A DNA stretch of 64,000 nt from Streptomyces sp. S.PNR 29 (GCF_030386795.1 NZ_JANUQM010000001.1:120363-184362); one strand, 5' to 3'; counted from the first letter of the stretch, positions 33,793 through 42,908 are shown. A program made the numbers and translations. Notes: generated from the sequence alone by a model not told the origin.

Positions 33793-34542
33793 TCAGGACT
33801 CTTCGTGCGGTTCCCTGGACGAGTCCATGGAAAGTGCTTCGGCAGGATCGACGAAGGAGACCGTCTGCATGATTGCCCCCATCATCTCGGTGAACTCGGC
33901 CCACTGATCAACATATGCCGTGAAGAGCGTGAAGACGGCCGTGAACGGACCGGTCGGAAACGGAACATGAACCTGGATTTGGGCGGTGACGAGGTCTGTC
34001 GGCTCGCCCTTCGCTGTCACATTCGGGTTGATCTTGAACTGACGCCACGTCACGCATGCTACGGCCGGACCGCAAGGCAGGTCGAGCCAGTGCACTTCGT
34101 TGTAGGGGTCATTGCTGAGGGTCGCGAAGACGCCCTGGGCAACCACGTCGGTGTCGTCACCGGCGTGGTCCGTCGGTATGGCAGCCAGGGTGAATACGCA
34201 CTGAGCCGCGCCTTCTGAGGCGTCTTGCCTGACCACGCTACCCTCCGGCGTGGGCTCCTGCTCGGACGTGGAGAACAGGCCCATCGCGGCGTAAGAGAGG
34301 CCGGTGTCCCCCATGAGTTCAGCCATCGCGGCGAAGTAGGGAGCGGCGGGCTCCCAAATGGTGTCGTCGCCACGGGAGTAGAGCTCACGTACGAAGGCTT
34401 GAGCGCGATCTGCTCGTTCCTCGGGGCTGGCGGCGAGGGGGAGTGCGAAGAACCCTTCGGGGGCAAGGAACCAGATGGGTGGAGGTTCGGTGGACGGATA
34501 CGGCGGGTGAACCGGTGCGGTGAGGTCAGTTGTACGTGTCAT
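33793..34542 (-). CDS. PsbP/Mog1-like small protein, possible effector chaperone (3)
   Basis: A 249-residue protein, last gene of cassette A. Pattern: FLAPEGFFALPL near residue 30, VHWLDLPCGPAVACVTWR in the middle and IQVHVPFPTGPFTAVFTLF near the end. It is a clear paralogue of the protein at 43926-44648, where the strings LDLPCGPAV and IQVH-PFPTGP recur almost exactly. The start ATG follows the previous stop codon directly. There is no signal peptide, so it acts inside the cell. Chaperone or adaptor function for the effector of the cassette is inferred. Confidence 0.65.
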   Translation of the reverse strand: MTRTTDLTAPVHPPYPSTEPPPIWFLAPEGFFALPLAASPEERADRAQAFVRELYSRGDDTIWEPAAPYFAAMAELMGDTGLSYAAMGLFSTSEQEPTPEGSVVRQDASEGAAQCVFTLAAIPTDHAGDDTDVVAQGVFATLSNDPYNEVHWLDLPCGPAVACVTWRQFKINPNVTAKGEPTDLVTAQIQVHVPFPTGPFTAVFTLFTAYVDQWAEFTEMMGAIMQTVSFVDPAEALSMDSSREPHEES

Positions 34543-34543
34543 T

Positions 34544-35479
34544 TCAGAAGTCTTCGGGGTGGTATTCCTCGACGTCTACTTCTTGTCCGTCGGAGTCCAT
34601 GACGAGGCTCGTCTCCGAGGCCCCGAAAGCTGAAGTGAACCGACTCGGGAGTAGAATGTCCACATTGTAGTGGCCGCATGAATTACGGGTGATAATGGGA
34701 GATGTGGAACTCGGCATCTGTACCTTTTCGGCATAGTTCGAAACGGTCGCCCTTTGAGCTGGGCTCAGAGATTCGAGTGACAGTAGCTCGGGAGGCTCCA
34801 CCAAGTACCGCGTCAGCTTTCTACGCCATTTGCAACTCAGCCTGCACCACGAGCCATCCACGAAGATGACCTTGAAGTCGGTGCCGTCCTTGAAGTCCTT
34901 GAGCTCAATGCCATCGATATCGGTACGCGCGCACTGCCAGAGGACTTCATCGTCAATCGCTTCGAATTGTTTCTTGTCGAAGGGAAGGCAGACGATGACC
35001 AGCCTGCGGTCGGTGACGATCGCGTGAGTGCGATGATGCTTTTGGTCGAAGCGACCGGGATCCAGCTGCCAGGGCAGAGTGCGGGCGATGGTGCCGGGCG
35101 CCGCCCAGATGACGGGAAAGTCTTCGACTTCGTCCGCTGGGTCGTCGGGAGTGTCGGAGCCTGCGTCATCGGACGGGGTACTGATATTGCCCCCAGCCGA
35201 ACTGAGGAAGGCCATGACGGCAACGCCAACAGCTGTGGCAGCACCCTTGAGAGACTTCTCGGCGACCACGCCGCCCGTCGAGCGGGCTGTGAAAGAGGGG
35301 CCCTCGGGCCAGCCCGGCAACTCGTGTTGGATGTCGCTGCGGTCCGTGTCGCGGAACCAACGCATGCCTCTGACGCGTGTCGCAGCACCGGTTGCAAACG
35401 TGATGGGAGCGCGGGCAAGGAGTGTTTCACCCGGTTCGGGCTGCCAGATGTTCATTTGCGTATTCACTTCCTCGCTCAC
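34544..35479 (-). CDS. Bacterial PH-like domain protein of cassette A
   Basis: A 311-residue protein. The N-terminal part has RGMRWFRDTDRSDIQHELPG and WPEGPSFTARSTGGVVAEKS, matched closely by the protein at 43036-43926. A hydrophobic Gly/Ala stretch follows (AATAVGVAVMAFLSSAGG). The centre has the PH/GRAM-like signature AIVTDRRLVIVCLPFDKKQF. The bPH fold is usually a binding module. GTG 35479 was taken as start; ATG 35455 (MNIWQPEPGE) aligns better with its paralogue and is a real alternative. A membrane- or effector-binding role in the type VII-like cassette is inferred. Confidence 0.6.
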   Translation of the reverse strand: MSEEVNTQMNIWQPEPGETLLARAPITFATGAATRVRGMRWFRDTDRSDIQHELPGWPEGPSFTARSTGGVVAEKSLKGAATAVGVAVMAFLSSAGGNISTPSDDAGSDTPDDPADEVEDFPVIWAAPGTIARTLPWQLDPGRFDQKHHRTHAIVTDRRLVIVCLPFDKKQFEAIDDEVLWQCARTDIDGIELKDFKDGTDFKVIFVDGSWCRLSCKWRRKLTRYLVEPPELLSLESLSPAQRATVSNYAEKVQMPSSTSPIITRNSCGHYNVDILLPSRFTSAFGASETSLVMDSDGQEVDVEEYHPEDF

Positions 35480-35502
35480 GGGACCGATGCCGGGTCCTCA
35501 GG

Positions 35503-36753
35503 CTAATCTCCGGAGAAGGCATCCTTGAAGTTGGTGACGGCCTTGGGAGCGATCTTGAGGCTGCCGTCGATGACCCTGCCCATGTCGCTCAGAGGATCCA
35601 CGTTCCACTTCGTGAGTGTGTTGATCCCCTTGGTGCCGAGCCACTGTCCTTCGTGGTATCCCGCGCTGACCAGGCCTCCCATGCGCGACGCCAAGCCGCT
35701 GCTCGCATGTGAGACCTCGTACACGAAGTCCGACTTGCCGCCGATCTTCACCAAACCGGCAACGCCGAGCCCCCCTTCGAGATCCTTCGAAGCCTTTCCC
35801 ATGGACATCAGAATGCGCGAAGCGCCAAGTTCCGTGGCCTGGAATCCCTTGCCGAGTAGGCCTACCTTGGCCGCCGCGGCACCCTTGGCTACCTTGGCCG
35901 TCGCACCAGCGACCTTGACTCCCTTGCCGAACATTCCGATGCCCGGCAGCAGCCCCAGCGCATCGGTACCGAGCGTCATCCAACTCACATCCGCGCCGGC
36001 TGCCATGGCGATGCCATGGGCTGCCAGCGAGAGACCGCTGCCGATGAGTGCGGCCGTGCCGAAGATGGCTGCGAGAGGAGGGAACGGAAGAGTGACGATA
36101 GCCAGCATCCCCAGCACCGCGCTGATGTTGCTGAGTACGTCGCCGATCATCTTGATCAGGTCAGCGTGTTCCTTCAGCCAGTCGCCGGTGGCGTCCCAGG
36201 CGTCCGCGATCCCCTTGCCCAGCTTGTCCCAGAAGCCGGGCTCGTCGGGGGCGATGTCGGCGGCCTTGTCCAGCTCCTTGCTGATCTGGCCGGCGGCTCG
36301 CTTGTAGCGCTCCTCGAGGTCGTGGACCTTCTGAATGACCTCGTTCACCGCGCTCGAGGCCTCGCCGAGTTCCTTGCTGCCCTTGCCCTCGGCTTTTCCC
36401 TCGGCCTTTGCTTTGGCGTCGAGTTTCTCCCCGGCGGACTTCTCGAGCCGGTCCGCCTCGTCCTGGAAGTCTTGCAACTCGCCCGCCCAGCGATGCAGCG
36501 CACGCGCGGCCTTGTCGAACGATTCGTGGCTCTTTCGAACGAGTGGGGTGACGTCCTGGCCGATGTACTCGGTGAAGGCGAGGGCGGTCTTACCCTTCCA
36601 CGCACCGCACTCGATCCGCTCCAGCTCGCGCACCGCCGTGCCCAGTTCGCCTGCCAGCTTGCCGAGTCGTTTGGCGAGTTCCCTGGTGTCCTCCACGCTT
36701 CCCGGCGTGGGGTCCCAGCCTATGTGAGGGAAGGAGGGCCGCTGACCAGCCAT
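35503..36753 (-). CDS. Putative type VII effector, DPTPG N-terminal domain (cassette A)
   Basis: A 416-residue protein. It begins MAGQRPSFPHIGWDPTPG (D14-P-T-P-G18) and has W52-K-G54 in ECGAWKGKTA, a WXG-type turn inside the larger protein. A Lys/Glu-rich coiled coil spans about 55-190. A hydrophobic hairpin lies at about 196-249 (LSNISAVLGMLAIVTL...), then LGTDALGLLPGIGMFGKGVK, a motif common in polymorphic toxins before the variable C-terminus. The first 190 residues are close to those of the protein at 44655-45836, while the C-termini diverge. Small partner gene one base upstream. Secretion by the EssC-like ATPase is inferred. Confidence 0.75.
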   Translation of the reverse strand: MAGQRPSFPHIGWDPTPGSVEDTRELAKRLGKLAGELGTAVRELERIECGAWKGKTALAFTEYIGQDVTPLVRKSHESFDKAARALHRWAGELQDFQDEADRLEKSAGEKLDAKAKAEGKAEGKGSKELGEASSAVNEVIQKVHDLEERYKRAAGQISKELDKAADIAPDEPGFWDKLGKGIADAWDATGDWLKEHADLIKMIGDVLSNISAVLGMLAIVTLPFPPLAAIFGTAALIGSGLSLAAHGIAMAAGADVSWMTLGTDALGLLPGIGMFGKGVKVAGATAKVAKGAAAAKVGLLGKGFQATELGASRILMSMGKASKDLEGGLGVAGLVKIGGKSDFVYEVSHASSGLASRMGGLVSAGYHEGQWLGTKGINTLTKWNVDPLSDMGRVIDGSLKIAPKAVTNFKDAFSGD

Positions 36754-36754
36754 G

Positions 36755-37054
36755 TCACTTGCCCTTCTTCTTCGCCTTGAGCGACTGGGCCAGCTCAAGG
36801 TCGAGGCCGTCGAACGTTTCGCCGATCTTATTGATCATTTTCACTGCGCCGTGGGTGTGCTTGCCGAGCTGCTTGATGCCATAGCCCCACTCATCGGCGA
36901 AATCCTGTACGTCCTCGACGAGCTGGCTCTCTCCGACGGCTGAGGCGTCCGTGCCACGCAGGCTGCGGCGGGCGTCCTCCATACGGTCGCTGATGGAGGA
37001 GAATGTCTTCTTCAGGTGCTCGAAGATTGTGTCCTCGAGGCGCAGGTCACTCAT
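36755..37054 (-). CDS. Small helical type VII partner (DFADEW family, cassette A)
   Basis: A 99-residue helical protein starting MSDLRLEDTIFEHLKKTF. Central part: LVEDVQDFADEWGYGIKQLG; end: IGETFDGLDLELAQSLKA, fitting F-x3-D-x-E-L-A. It is nearly collinear with the protein at 45845-46171. The ATG at 37054 is preferred over longer extensions because the paralogue begins at the same codon. It immediately precedes the DPTPG effector gene (TGAC-ATG), as small partner genes precede LXG toxins. It has no signal peptide; a heterodimer with the effector N-terminus is likely. Confidence 0.8.
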   Translation of the reverse strand: MSDLRLEDTIFEHLKKTFSSISDRMEDARRSLRGTDASAVGESQLVEDVQDFADEWGYGIKQLGKHTHGAVKMINKIGETFDGLDLELAQSLKAKKKGK

Positions 37055-37115
37055 GTACTGTTCCGGTTTCATCGGGTGGCCGGCGGACTTGGCCCACTGG
37101 CCACCCTGCGTTTGA

Positions 37116-38195
37116 TCAGCGGTTGACTGCTTGGATTTCCTGGACGGTGATGGCCTGGTCCTTGCCGAAGGTGCCGTTCGGGAGGTCGCCGCCTGCGCCT
37201 CCGGTGCCGGTCCAAGCGATGTCCCAGGTGATGGTCGCGCGGAGTTTGAATGTGCCGTTGCCGGAAGAGCGGAGGTACTTGATGCCACAAGGCGGAGTCC
37301 GGTCGGCCTTGCCCTTGGCGTAGGGCTCGCCGATGGAGCCGTCGGCGTTGATGGCGCACTCGCCGGAGGCCGGGTAGGTCTCGGCGTCCTCGGTGCCCGG
37401 CTCCAGTTTGAGGGACACCGGCTTGGCGGTGGTCGTGGCCTGGATGTTGAAGCCGGGGGCGTTGATGGCCGCTGTGGCCTGGACCTCGCTGAAGACGGCC
37501 TTGTCGAGCCAGGCCCAAGTGGGCAGGTTCACTTTGGTGTTGGCCTCGGGAGCGAGGGTGACTTCAGTGTCGGGAAGCTGCATGTGCTGGTAGGCGAGGG
37601 CGGCGAGTATCTCCGGGGAGATGGCTTCTTCGTACTGGGGTGGCGGAGCCTCGCCGTTGTCGACCCAGAAGGGGAGGTCGTTGCATGAGGTCCGTTTGAG
37701 GGGGTCCGGCTCGTTGGGGTTCTCGACGCCGGCCCAGAACATTCCCTCGCCGTCCTTTTCGACGTTGTAGTCCTTGTAGCCGGGGGTGTCGGTCCAGCCG
37801 TACTCATCCTCGTAGTGGCGCTTCAGCTCGCCGAGCGCTGAGCCAGCGCTGCCACCCATGCCGGGTGTGTTCAGCTGGTCCTCGATGTTCTTGGACATCT
37901 TCTTCTTGAAGTCCTTGGCGCCGAGGTAGGGGGCATACCAGCAGGGGGGTGGCGTCCAGTTGACGTCGGAGGACGTCACGTTTCCGGTGCTGCCGTCCTT
38001 GGTGACGGCTCCGGAGTACTGGATGCGTGCGGCGGCGTAGATGCCGGTGTCGTCGCCGCCACCCTTTTGCTCTGTGCTGGCTCCCTTACCGGAACTCACA
38101 GGCTTTGCTGCATAGGCGGATTCCGTGAGGACGAGGGTGCTGAGGGCCGCCGTCAGCGCTGCGGCAGCGACGAGTGTGCGTCGTGATCCGTTCAC
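37116..38195 (-). CDS. Secreted protein of unknown function (family copy 1)
   Basis: A 359-residue exported protein with a Sec signal (GSRRTLVAAAALTAALSTLV, cleavage near ESAYAA-KP). The mature part has conserved Cys/Trp/Pro stretches: VNWTPPPCWYAPYLGAKDFK, LPTWAWLDKAVFSEVQA, DAETYPASGECAINADGSIG and TPPCGIKYLRS. The protein at 62729-63802 has the same segments in the same order. The GTG start lies inside the stop of the lipoprotein gene (GTGA), so the two are translated together. It lies 61 bases before the small partner gene of cassette A. Function unknown; a cell-surface partner of the lipoprotein is likely. Confidence 0.75.
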   Translation of the reverse strand: MNGSRRTLVAAAALTAALSTLVLTESAYAAKPVSSGKGASTEQKGGGDDTGIYAAARIQYSGAVTKDGSTGNVTSSDVNWTPPPCWYAPYLGAKDFKKKMSKNIEDQLNTPGMGGSAGSALGELKRHYEDEYGWTDTPGYKDYNVEKDGEGMFWAGVENPNEPDPLKRTSCNDLPFWVDNGEAPPPQYEEAISPEILAALAYQHMQLPDTEVTLAPEANTKVNLPTWAWLDKAVFSEVQATAAINAPGFNIQATTTAKPVSLKLEPGTEDAETYPASGECAINADGSIGEPYAKGKADRTPPCGIKYLRSSGNGTFKLRATITWDIAWTGTGGAGGDLPNGTFGKDQAITVQEIQAVNR

Positions 38196-38863
38196 TGGCA
38201 CTTCGCCGCCTTGGTCTCGACGAACACCTTGGATGCCTGCCACAGTCCCTCGCCCGTGGGGGATTTGACCATGACGATCTTGTAGTAGTCGAAGTCCTCG
38301 ATGCTGGGATTTGTCTTGAGGATCTTCTTGGTCTTGATTTCCCTGCCGTAGAACTTGCCCGAGTCCGCGCAGAAGGCCACCTCCACAGACTTGCCGTTCG
38401 GGGCGGACCGTGTGGTGGCGTCGTAGTGGCGGAGTGTGCCGGTTGCGGTCCAGCCGCCTTCGATCCAGGCATCGATCTGCGTCTTTGCGTAGTGCAGCCC
38501 CTCGCCCGTGGCGTAGGCGGTCACGGCCGCGTCTTTGGTGGTGCGCTTGTCGACGCCCCGGTAGATGGCACGGAGGAAGTTGGCCGCGTCGTCCATCGCT
38601 TCCGCTTCGTTCTTGTCCTTCGGCTTGTCCCAGTCGAAGACCAGGTCCATGTCCTCGGGCAGGGACACGTCCACACCATCCGGCTTGTCCTCAGCCGGTG
38701 CCGCCGATGGTGCCGCCGACTCCTTCGGCGTCTCCGCTCCCTGCTCCGCGCCGGCGATCTTGTCGTTGTCGCTGGACTTGTCGTCCTCGCCGCCGCAGGC
38801 CGTCAGTAGCAGGGCTGCGGTCGCGGCGAGCGCGGCGGCTACGGGCAAAGAGCGGCGCTTCAC
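38192..38863 (-). CDS. Lipoprotein paired with secreted protein (copy 1)
   Basis: A 223-residue lipoprotein. The signal ends in a clear lipobox, LLLTACGGEDDKSS (Cys about 22). An acidic, Pro/Ala-rich linker follows, then a folded domain with Cys pairs (VAFCADSGKFYGREIKTKK) and the tail GLWQASKVFVETKAAKCQ. The truncated protein at 63804-64000 has the same C-terminal pattern. The GTG start at 38863 follows GGGGAG. Its stop overlaps the next start by four bases. Anchored outside the membrane, it may hold or chaperone the secreted partner. Confidence 0.78.
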   Translation of the reverse strand: MKRRSLPVAAALAATAALLLTACGGEDDKSSDNDKIAGAEQGAETPKESAAPSAAPAEDKPDGVDVSLPEDMDLVFDWDKPKDKNEAEAMDDAANFLRAIYRGVDKRTTKDAAVTAYATGEGLHYAKTQIDAWIEGGWTATGTLRHYDATTRSAPNGKSVEVAFCADSGKFYGREIKTKKILKTNPSIEDFDYYKIVMVKSPTGEGLWQASKVFVETKAAKCQ

Positions 38864-39535
38864 AGTGGACTCCCCGTGAGACAAAGGATCAGTCAAGAGC
38901 ACTGACGTTATCGGTGAGGTTCTCGGTTTCGCCAGAGCGAACTCGCCTGTGAACGGGGTGATTTCGGGCGTATGTGGTGCTTGTGCGGTGCCTTGTGTCC
39001 TGATCGTGCTCAAGCACACGAAGGGCCGGGCGCATGGTGTGCGGCGTCCGGGCTCATGGCTGTGCGGTTCCGTTTCGCTATCGCGTTGTTCTGCACCTGG
39101 GGCACGTACGGGGCCGGATACGCCGACGTGTACGGCACCGGGGCGGTGTGTTCGCCGGCAGGATCTCCAGCTTGTCCAGGAAGGTCGTCGGCATGCCTCA
39201 CGTTCCCCAGCGTCACGGGGCATTGAGCGGGCGATGCGGCGTCCTGCCGGCGCTGATGGGCGGCGCTGGTGTCGTCACCGGGGTGCGTCGTTGGGGCGGG
39301 GGGACGGCAGTGGGTGGTTCTCGCTCGGCTTCGGTCTGGTGTTCGGGCTGCTTGGTGTTGGACTCCTGGTCCTGCTGGTATGGGCCGAGCGCGTGACGAG
39401 GACCGTGCAGGTGCCTGTGCAAACGGACGAACCGCCGCGTCCGCTGCGGAACTGGGGGACCGTCGGGAGGTGACGGTCTGACGGCAGGCTCGTCTGTCGC
39501 ACGTTCAGTCGAACGGCTCCTGCAAAGGGGTGACT
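38864..39535. other. Intergenic region with one doubtful small ORF
   Basis: About 670 bases. The left end should hold the promoter of the minus-strand lipoprotein operon. The only plausible coding stretch is the short plus-strand membrane ORF at 39234-39473, listed separately. The rest shows no convincing gene. Confidence 0.5.
39234..39473 (+). CDS. Doubtful 79-aa single-TM protein
   Basis: From the ATG at 39234 the frame gives a basic, Gly/Arg-rich N-terminus, one strong TM helix (GFGLVFGLLGVGLLVLLVWA) and a Pro-rich tail (QTDEPPRPLRNWGTVG). The helix and tail look like real protein and third positions are GC-rich. There is no good ribosome site and the N-terminal 25 residues look non-native, so the true start or the reality of the gene is uncertain. 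It is the only plus-strand candidate between 33.7 and 47.7 kb. Confidence 0.3.
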   Translation: MRRPAGADGRRWCRHRGASLGRGDGSGWFSLGFGLVFGLLGVGLLVLLVWAERVTRTVQVPVQTDEPPRPLRNWGTVGR

Positions 39536-40792
39536 TCACGTGGGTCGCGCCGCACGGCTCACGCCCCGCGTGAAATCCCCCCGCCCCACCCGTCCCGCCA
39601 AACTGTCCCCACCCCGGAGCAACGACCCATACCCCGTACCCGCCCACACGCTCCGCTCCCCAGCAATCTCGAAGTACGGGACGGTGCGGCCGTCGGCGGC
39701 CCTGTCGGTGAGGACCTCCGGGGCGCGGCGGGTGTTCACGGCGTGGGTGCACTGGGGGCATGCCGCCACGTTCAGGTGGTCCCGGTGTCCCAGGGGGCGC
39801 CAGGTGATGCGTTCGGTGGCGCGGCCGTGCAGGGGGTTGAAGAAGCAGAGGGGGAGGGGAGAAGGGGCGGAGGACAGGGCGTTGTGGCCCTCCGTCACCA
39901 GCGCCAGGACGCCTGCCAGGTCCGGGATGCCGCGGGCCGCGTCGAGGACCGTGCCGGCGGCGGCGTAGGCGTCGAGGGCCCGTTCCAGGCCGGGGGTTTC
40001 GGCGCAGTTCGCCGAGCGGGTGGCCTCGCCCAGGGTCAGGACCTCCGCCTCCGCCCGGCGACGCAGCTCGGCCTCGTCGGCGGCGCGGGCGGCGGCGAAC
40101 ACCACGTGCGGGGAGGAGAGGCCGGCCCTGCGGGGGCGGCGGCTTCGCAGGACGACAAGGGTCAGGAGTCCCAGCAGCGGTACGGCGGCGAGCGGCCACA
40201 GCCACCAACGGGTGCCCTCGGACGGAGACCTTTCAGGCGCCGGGCCGTCCAGGTCCCGCGTCGCCTCCTCGTACACCCGCGTCCCGTCCCCCTGCGCGAC
40301 GAGTTCCACCGCCTTCGCGGTCAGGTCCGCGAGGCCCGCGTCCCGCGTCTCGTCCAGGAAGCCGGCCGCGGCCACGGCGTCGCGGGTCTCGTGGGTGTCG
40401 GCCGGCCACTCGTAGCCGTCGAGCGAGTCCGGGAAGTCGCCGTCCGTCGTGATGAGGATGAGGTTGCGCAGGTCCAGACGGTCGTGGACGACCGCGGCCA
40501 GGTTGTCGGAGTTGCCGTTGAAGTCGTCGCCCTTGGTGAGAGGGGTGAGGACGACCTTGATGGGCAGGCCGGTCCGCGCGATCTGCTCGGCGAGTTGTCG
40601 TTGCCTGGGCGGCGGCACGGCGTCCGTGTACGCCGCGTCCACGTAGACGGGTGACCTGCGCAGGGCGTGCGCGATGCGTTCACCCGGGCTCGGGGAGTGC
40701 CCGTCCGCCGCCCGGGCCGCCGCCGCGTTCGGGAGGGTCAGCAGGAGCAGCGACAGGAGGACAGAGGCCACGCGCCTCGCTTCAGTGGACAT
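39536..40792 (-). CDS. Membrane protein with one TPM-like ectodomain
   Basis: A 418-residue protein: a signal peptide (VLLSLLLLTLPNAAAARA), an ectodomain of about 130 residues (VYVDAAYTDAVPPPRQRQLA, then TGLPIKVVLTPL), one TM helix near residue 200 (WWLWPLAAVPLLGLLTLVVL), and a cytoplasmic domain. The latter ends with CFFNPLHGRATERITWR and a C-P-Q-C pair, possibly a metal site. The neighbour at 40782-42908 has two such ectodomains and the same CCAVNPLHG and C-x2-C parts. Start codon lies within the end of that gene (11-base overlap). The TPM resemblance is weak; the pair may form a membrane complex for the type VII-like system. Confidence 0.65.
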   Translation of the reverse strand: MSTEARRVASVLLSLLLLTLPNAAAARAADGHSPSPGERIAHALRRSPVYVDAAYTDAVPPPRQRQLAEQIARTGLPIKVVLTPLTKGDDFNGNSDNLAAVVHDRLDLRNLILITTDGDFPDSLDGYEWPADTHETRDAVAAAGFLDETRDAGLADLTAKAVELVAQGDGTRVYEEATRDLDGPAPERSPSEGTRWWLWPLAAVPLLGLLTLVVLRSRRPRRAGLSSPHVVFAAARAADEAELRRRAEAEVLTLGEATRSANCAETPGLERALDAYAAAGTVLDAARGIPDLAGVLALVTEGHNALSSAPSPLPLCFFNPLHGRATERITWRPLGHRDHLNVAACPQCTHAVNTRRAPEVLTDRAADGRTVPYFEIAGERSVWAGTGYGSLLRGGDSLAGRVGRGDFTRGVSRAARPT

Positions 40793-42908
40793 GGACGGAC
40801 TCCCTCACGCTGTCGACCAGCCGGGCGATTCCCGCGGGGAGGATGGACAGCGGGCTGCCGTACTCCTCGTACGGGACGCGCCCCGGCCCCTGGCCGCCGG
40901 GAGCGGGGAGTGTCAGGAACCGCTGGTGGACCTCGCGTGGTTCGGCGACGGCCGTGTCACGGCAGAGTGCGCAGACCGGGAGCAGGCGCCTGCTGTTGCC
41001 CTCGGCGGAGACCCGCAGGTGGTGGCGGGAGACGGCCGGGCCGTGCAGGGGGTTCACGGCGCAGCAGAGGTTTCTCTTGTCGCCCGCGAGGGCCTGGCGG
41101 GCCGCTCGGGCGAGGACGATGACCGTGACCAGGGTCGCGGGGTCCGTGACCCGCCGGACTGCCTCGGGGTTCCCGTCGACGAGGAGCAGCGCCGCGTCGA
41201 AGCGGTCCCCGGGGAGGGACCCTTCCCCGGCGCGGGAGCCTTCCCGGGCTTGCGCACCGAACTCTGCTGCCAGCGTGAGGAGTTCGGTCCGCGCCGTCTG
41301 CCGCAGATACGACTCCGACGGTTCCGTCGGCGACACCAGCGGAAGTGCCTCCGTCGGCAGCGGCTCCGGGTTGCGGCGCAGCAGGGCCCGCCGGACGAAC
41401 CGCAGCACGCCCGCCGTCAGACCGAACAGCAGCGCGGCCGCGAGGACACCCATGAACAGGCCCGGCCAGAAGTCGGTGGCGAAGAGCGGGGGGAGGTCGT
41501 CCTCGGCGATGGGGTCGTCCACCGGGTACGGGGCGCCGAAGGTGTCCGGCTCCTCCGTGCGGGGAGCCTTGTCGAGGACGGTCATCAGGGAGTCGAGGCG
41601 CTCGCCCAGGAGGTGGTCGTCGGCCTCGTCCGCACGGTCGTCGCCGTAGGTGATGGAGTCCGGCAGGTCGAAGTTGAGGTCGAGGCTGTCCAGCCGCAGG
41701 CCGTAGTTGAAGACGTCGATGTAGCCGCCGAGCGGGTCGGCGACGACGTACACCCCGTCCGTGCCCACCTTGTCGTGCACCGCGGCGGCGAATGCCTCCT
41801 CGTCGCCGGCCGACTCGTCCTCCGCGAGCTGGGGGACGAGCGCGACGAAGACCGGCCCGCCGCCCGCGGACTGCTCGAAATGGCGGATGCGGGCGTGGAG
41901 CCGGGTCAGTTGACGGTCGTCCAGGACCCGGGGGCTCTCCGGGTCCGCGTACACGGGGTCCTCGGCCAGGCCCGCCGCGACCCGGTCGATGCGGGCGTTG
42001 AGGTCCACCGCCCGGGGTGGGGGAGAGGCGCTCGACCTGGTCTGGTCGAAGGTGAGGGTGGCGGTCACGGCGATCGTGACGGCGGCGGTGAGGGCGAGCG
42101 CGGGGGTGATCCAGCGGGTCGCGCGAGTGCGGGACGGCGAGGACTTCCCGGGGGCGGCCCGTGTCCCGGCGGCGGTGGTCGTCTGCTTCCGGGCCGCGCC
42201 CGGCAGGCGGCGCCGCCACCGTCGTACGTACGGAACGAGCAGCAGAATCAGCAGCGGTACGCCGGTCAGCAGCATCCCGGTGAGGAACGACTGGTTGCGG
42301 CGGTCGCTCGGCCCGATGTACATGTCCGCGGGCTCTTCGTCGCCGTCGCCGTACTTCTCGCGTGCCGCCTCCGCTCGCGCCGCGGCCTTCTCGCTGCCCT
42401 GCGCGACGACCTCGACGAAGCGCTGGAAGCTGAGCAACGGGCCCGCGTCGTAGGGGAGTTCGTACAGTACGGCGGTGGCGGCGTCGTCGGCGGGAGCGCG
42501 CACTCCGTAGGCCGAGGCCTCCGCGACCGTCGACTCGTCGATCAGTACGTACAGTCCGTCCTCGCCGAGCCGGTCGTGGACCGCGGCGAGCAGTCCGGTG
42601 CCGTGGGTGCTCTGGCTGGGGAGGACGATGACGTAGGTCGGGACGCCGGTGCGCTTGGCCAGCTCGGCGAATTTCGGGGCCGTGGAGCGGGGGATCTCGC
42701 GGGGGAGCTGGTCGGTGACGTAGACCGGGTTCGCGCGGAGGCGGTCGGCGAGGTGGGCGGTCTGGGTGGCGGTGTCGGTGGCGGCCCGGGCCGGGGTGGT
42801 GGCGGTTGCGAACAGGGCGGCTACCGCGCAGAGGGCGAGCAGCACGCGTGCGGGGAACGAGTGGCGGGTTCCGGTTCCGCCCTTGCCGTATGCCATGACC
42901 GTGCGCAC
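40782..42908 (-). CDS. Large membrane protein with two TPM-like ectodomains
   Basis: About 708 residues from the GTG at 42908, which follows GGGGGA at good distance; the frame is open further upstream. After a signal helix (ALCAVAALFATATTPARA) comes ectodomain 1 (VYVTDQLPREIPRSTAPKFA), a TM helix (GMLLTGVPLLILLLVPYVRR), a second TM helix (ALALTAAVTIAVTATLTF), ectodomain 2 (VYADPESPRVLDDRQLTRLH), a third TM helix and a cytoplasmic domain with LCCAVNPLHGPAVSR and CALC. It is a fusion or duplication of the module present once in the next gene. It is co-transcribed with cassette B by position, though 127 bases separate them. Confidence 0.65.
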   Translation of the reverse strand: MRTVMAYGKGGTGTRHSFPARVLLALCAVAALFATATTPARAATDTATQTAHLADRLRANPVYVTDQLPREIPRSTAPKFAELAKRTGVPTYVIVLPSQSTHGTGLLAAVHDRLGEDGLYVLIDESTVAEASAYGVRAPADDAATAVLYELPYDAGPLLSFQRFVEVVAQGSEKAAARAEAAREKYGDGDEEPADMYIGPSDRRNQSFLTGMLLTGVPLLILLLVPYVRRWRRRLPGAARKQTTTAAGTRAAPGKSSPSRTRATRWITPALALTAAVTIAVTATLTFDQTRSSASPPPRAVDLNARIDRVAAGLAEDPVYADPESPRVLDDRQLTRLHARIRHFEQSAGGGPVFVALVPQLAEDESAGDEEAFAAAVHDKVGTDGVYVVADPLGGYIDVFNYGLRLDSLDLNFDLPDSITYGDDRADEADDHLLGERLDSLMTVLDKAPRTEEPDTFGAPYPVDDPIAEDDLPPLFATDFWPGLFMGVLAAALLFGLTAGVLRFVRRALLRRNPEPLPTEALPLVSPTEPSESYLRQTARTELLTLAAEFGAQAREGSRAGEGSLPGDRFDAALLLVDGNPEAVRRVTDPATLVTVIVLARAARQALAGDKRNLCCAVNPLHGPAVSRHHLRVSAEGNSRRLLPVCALCRDTAVAEPREVHQRFLTLPAPGGQGPGRVPYEEYGSPLSILPAGIARLVDSVRESVHVH

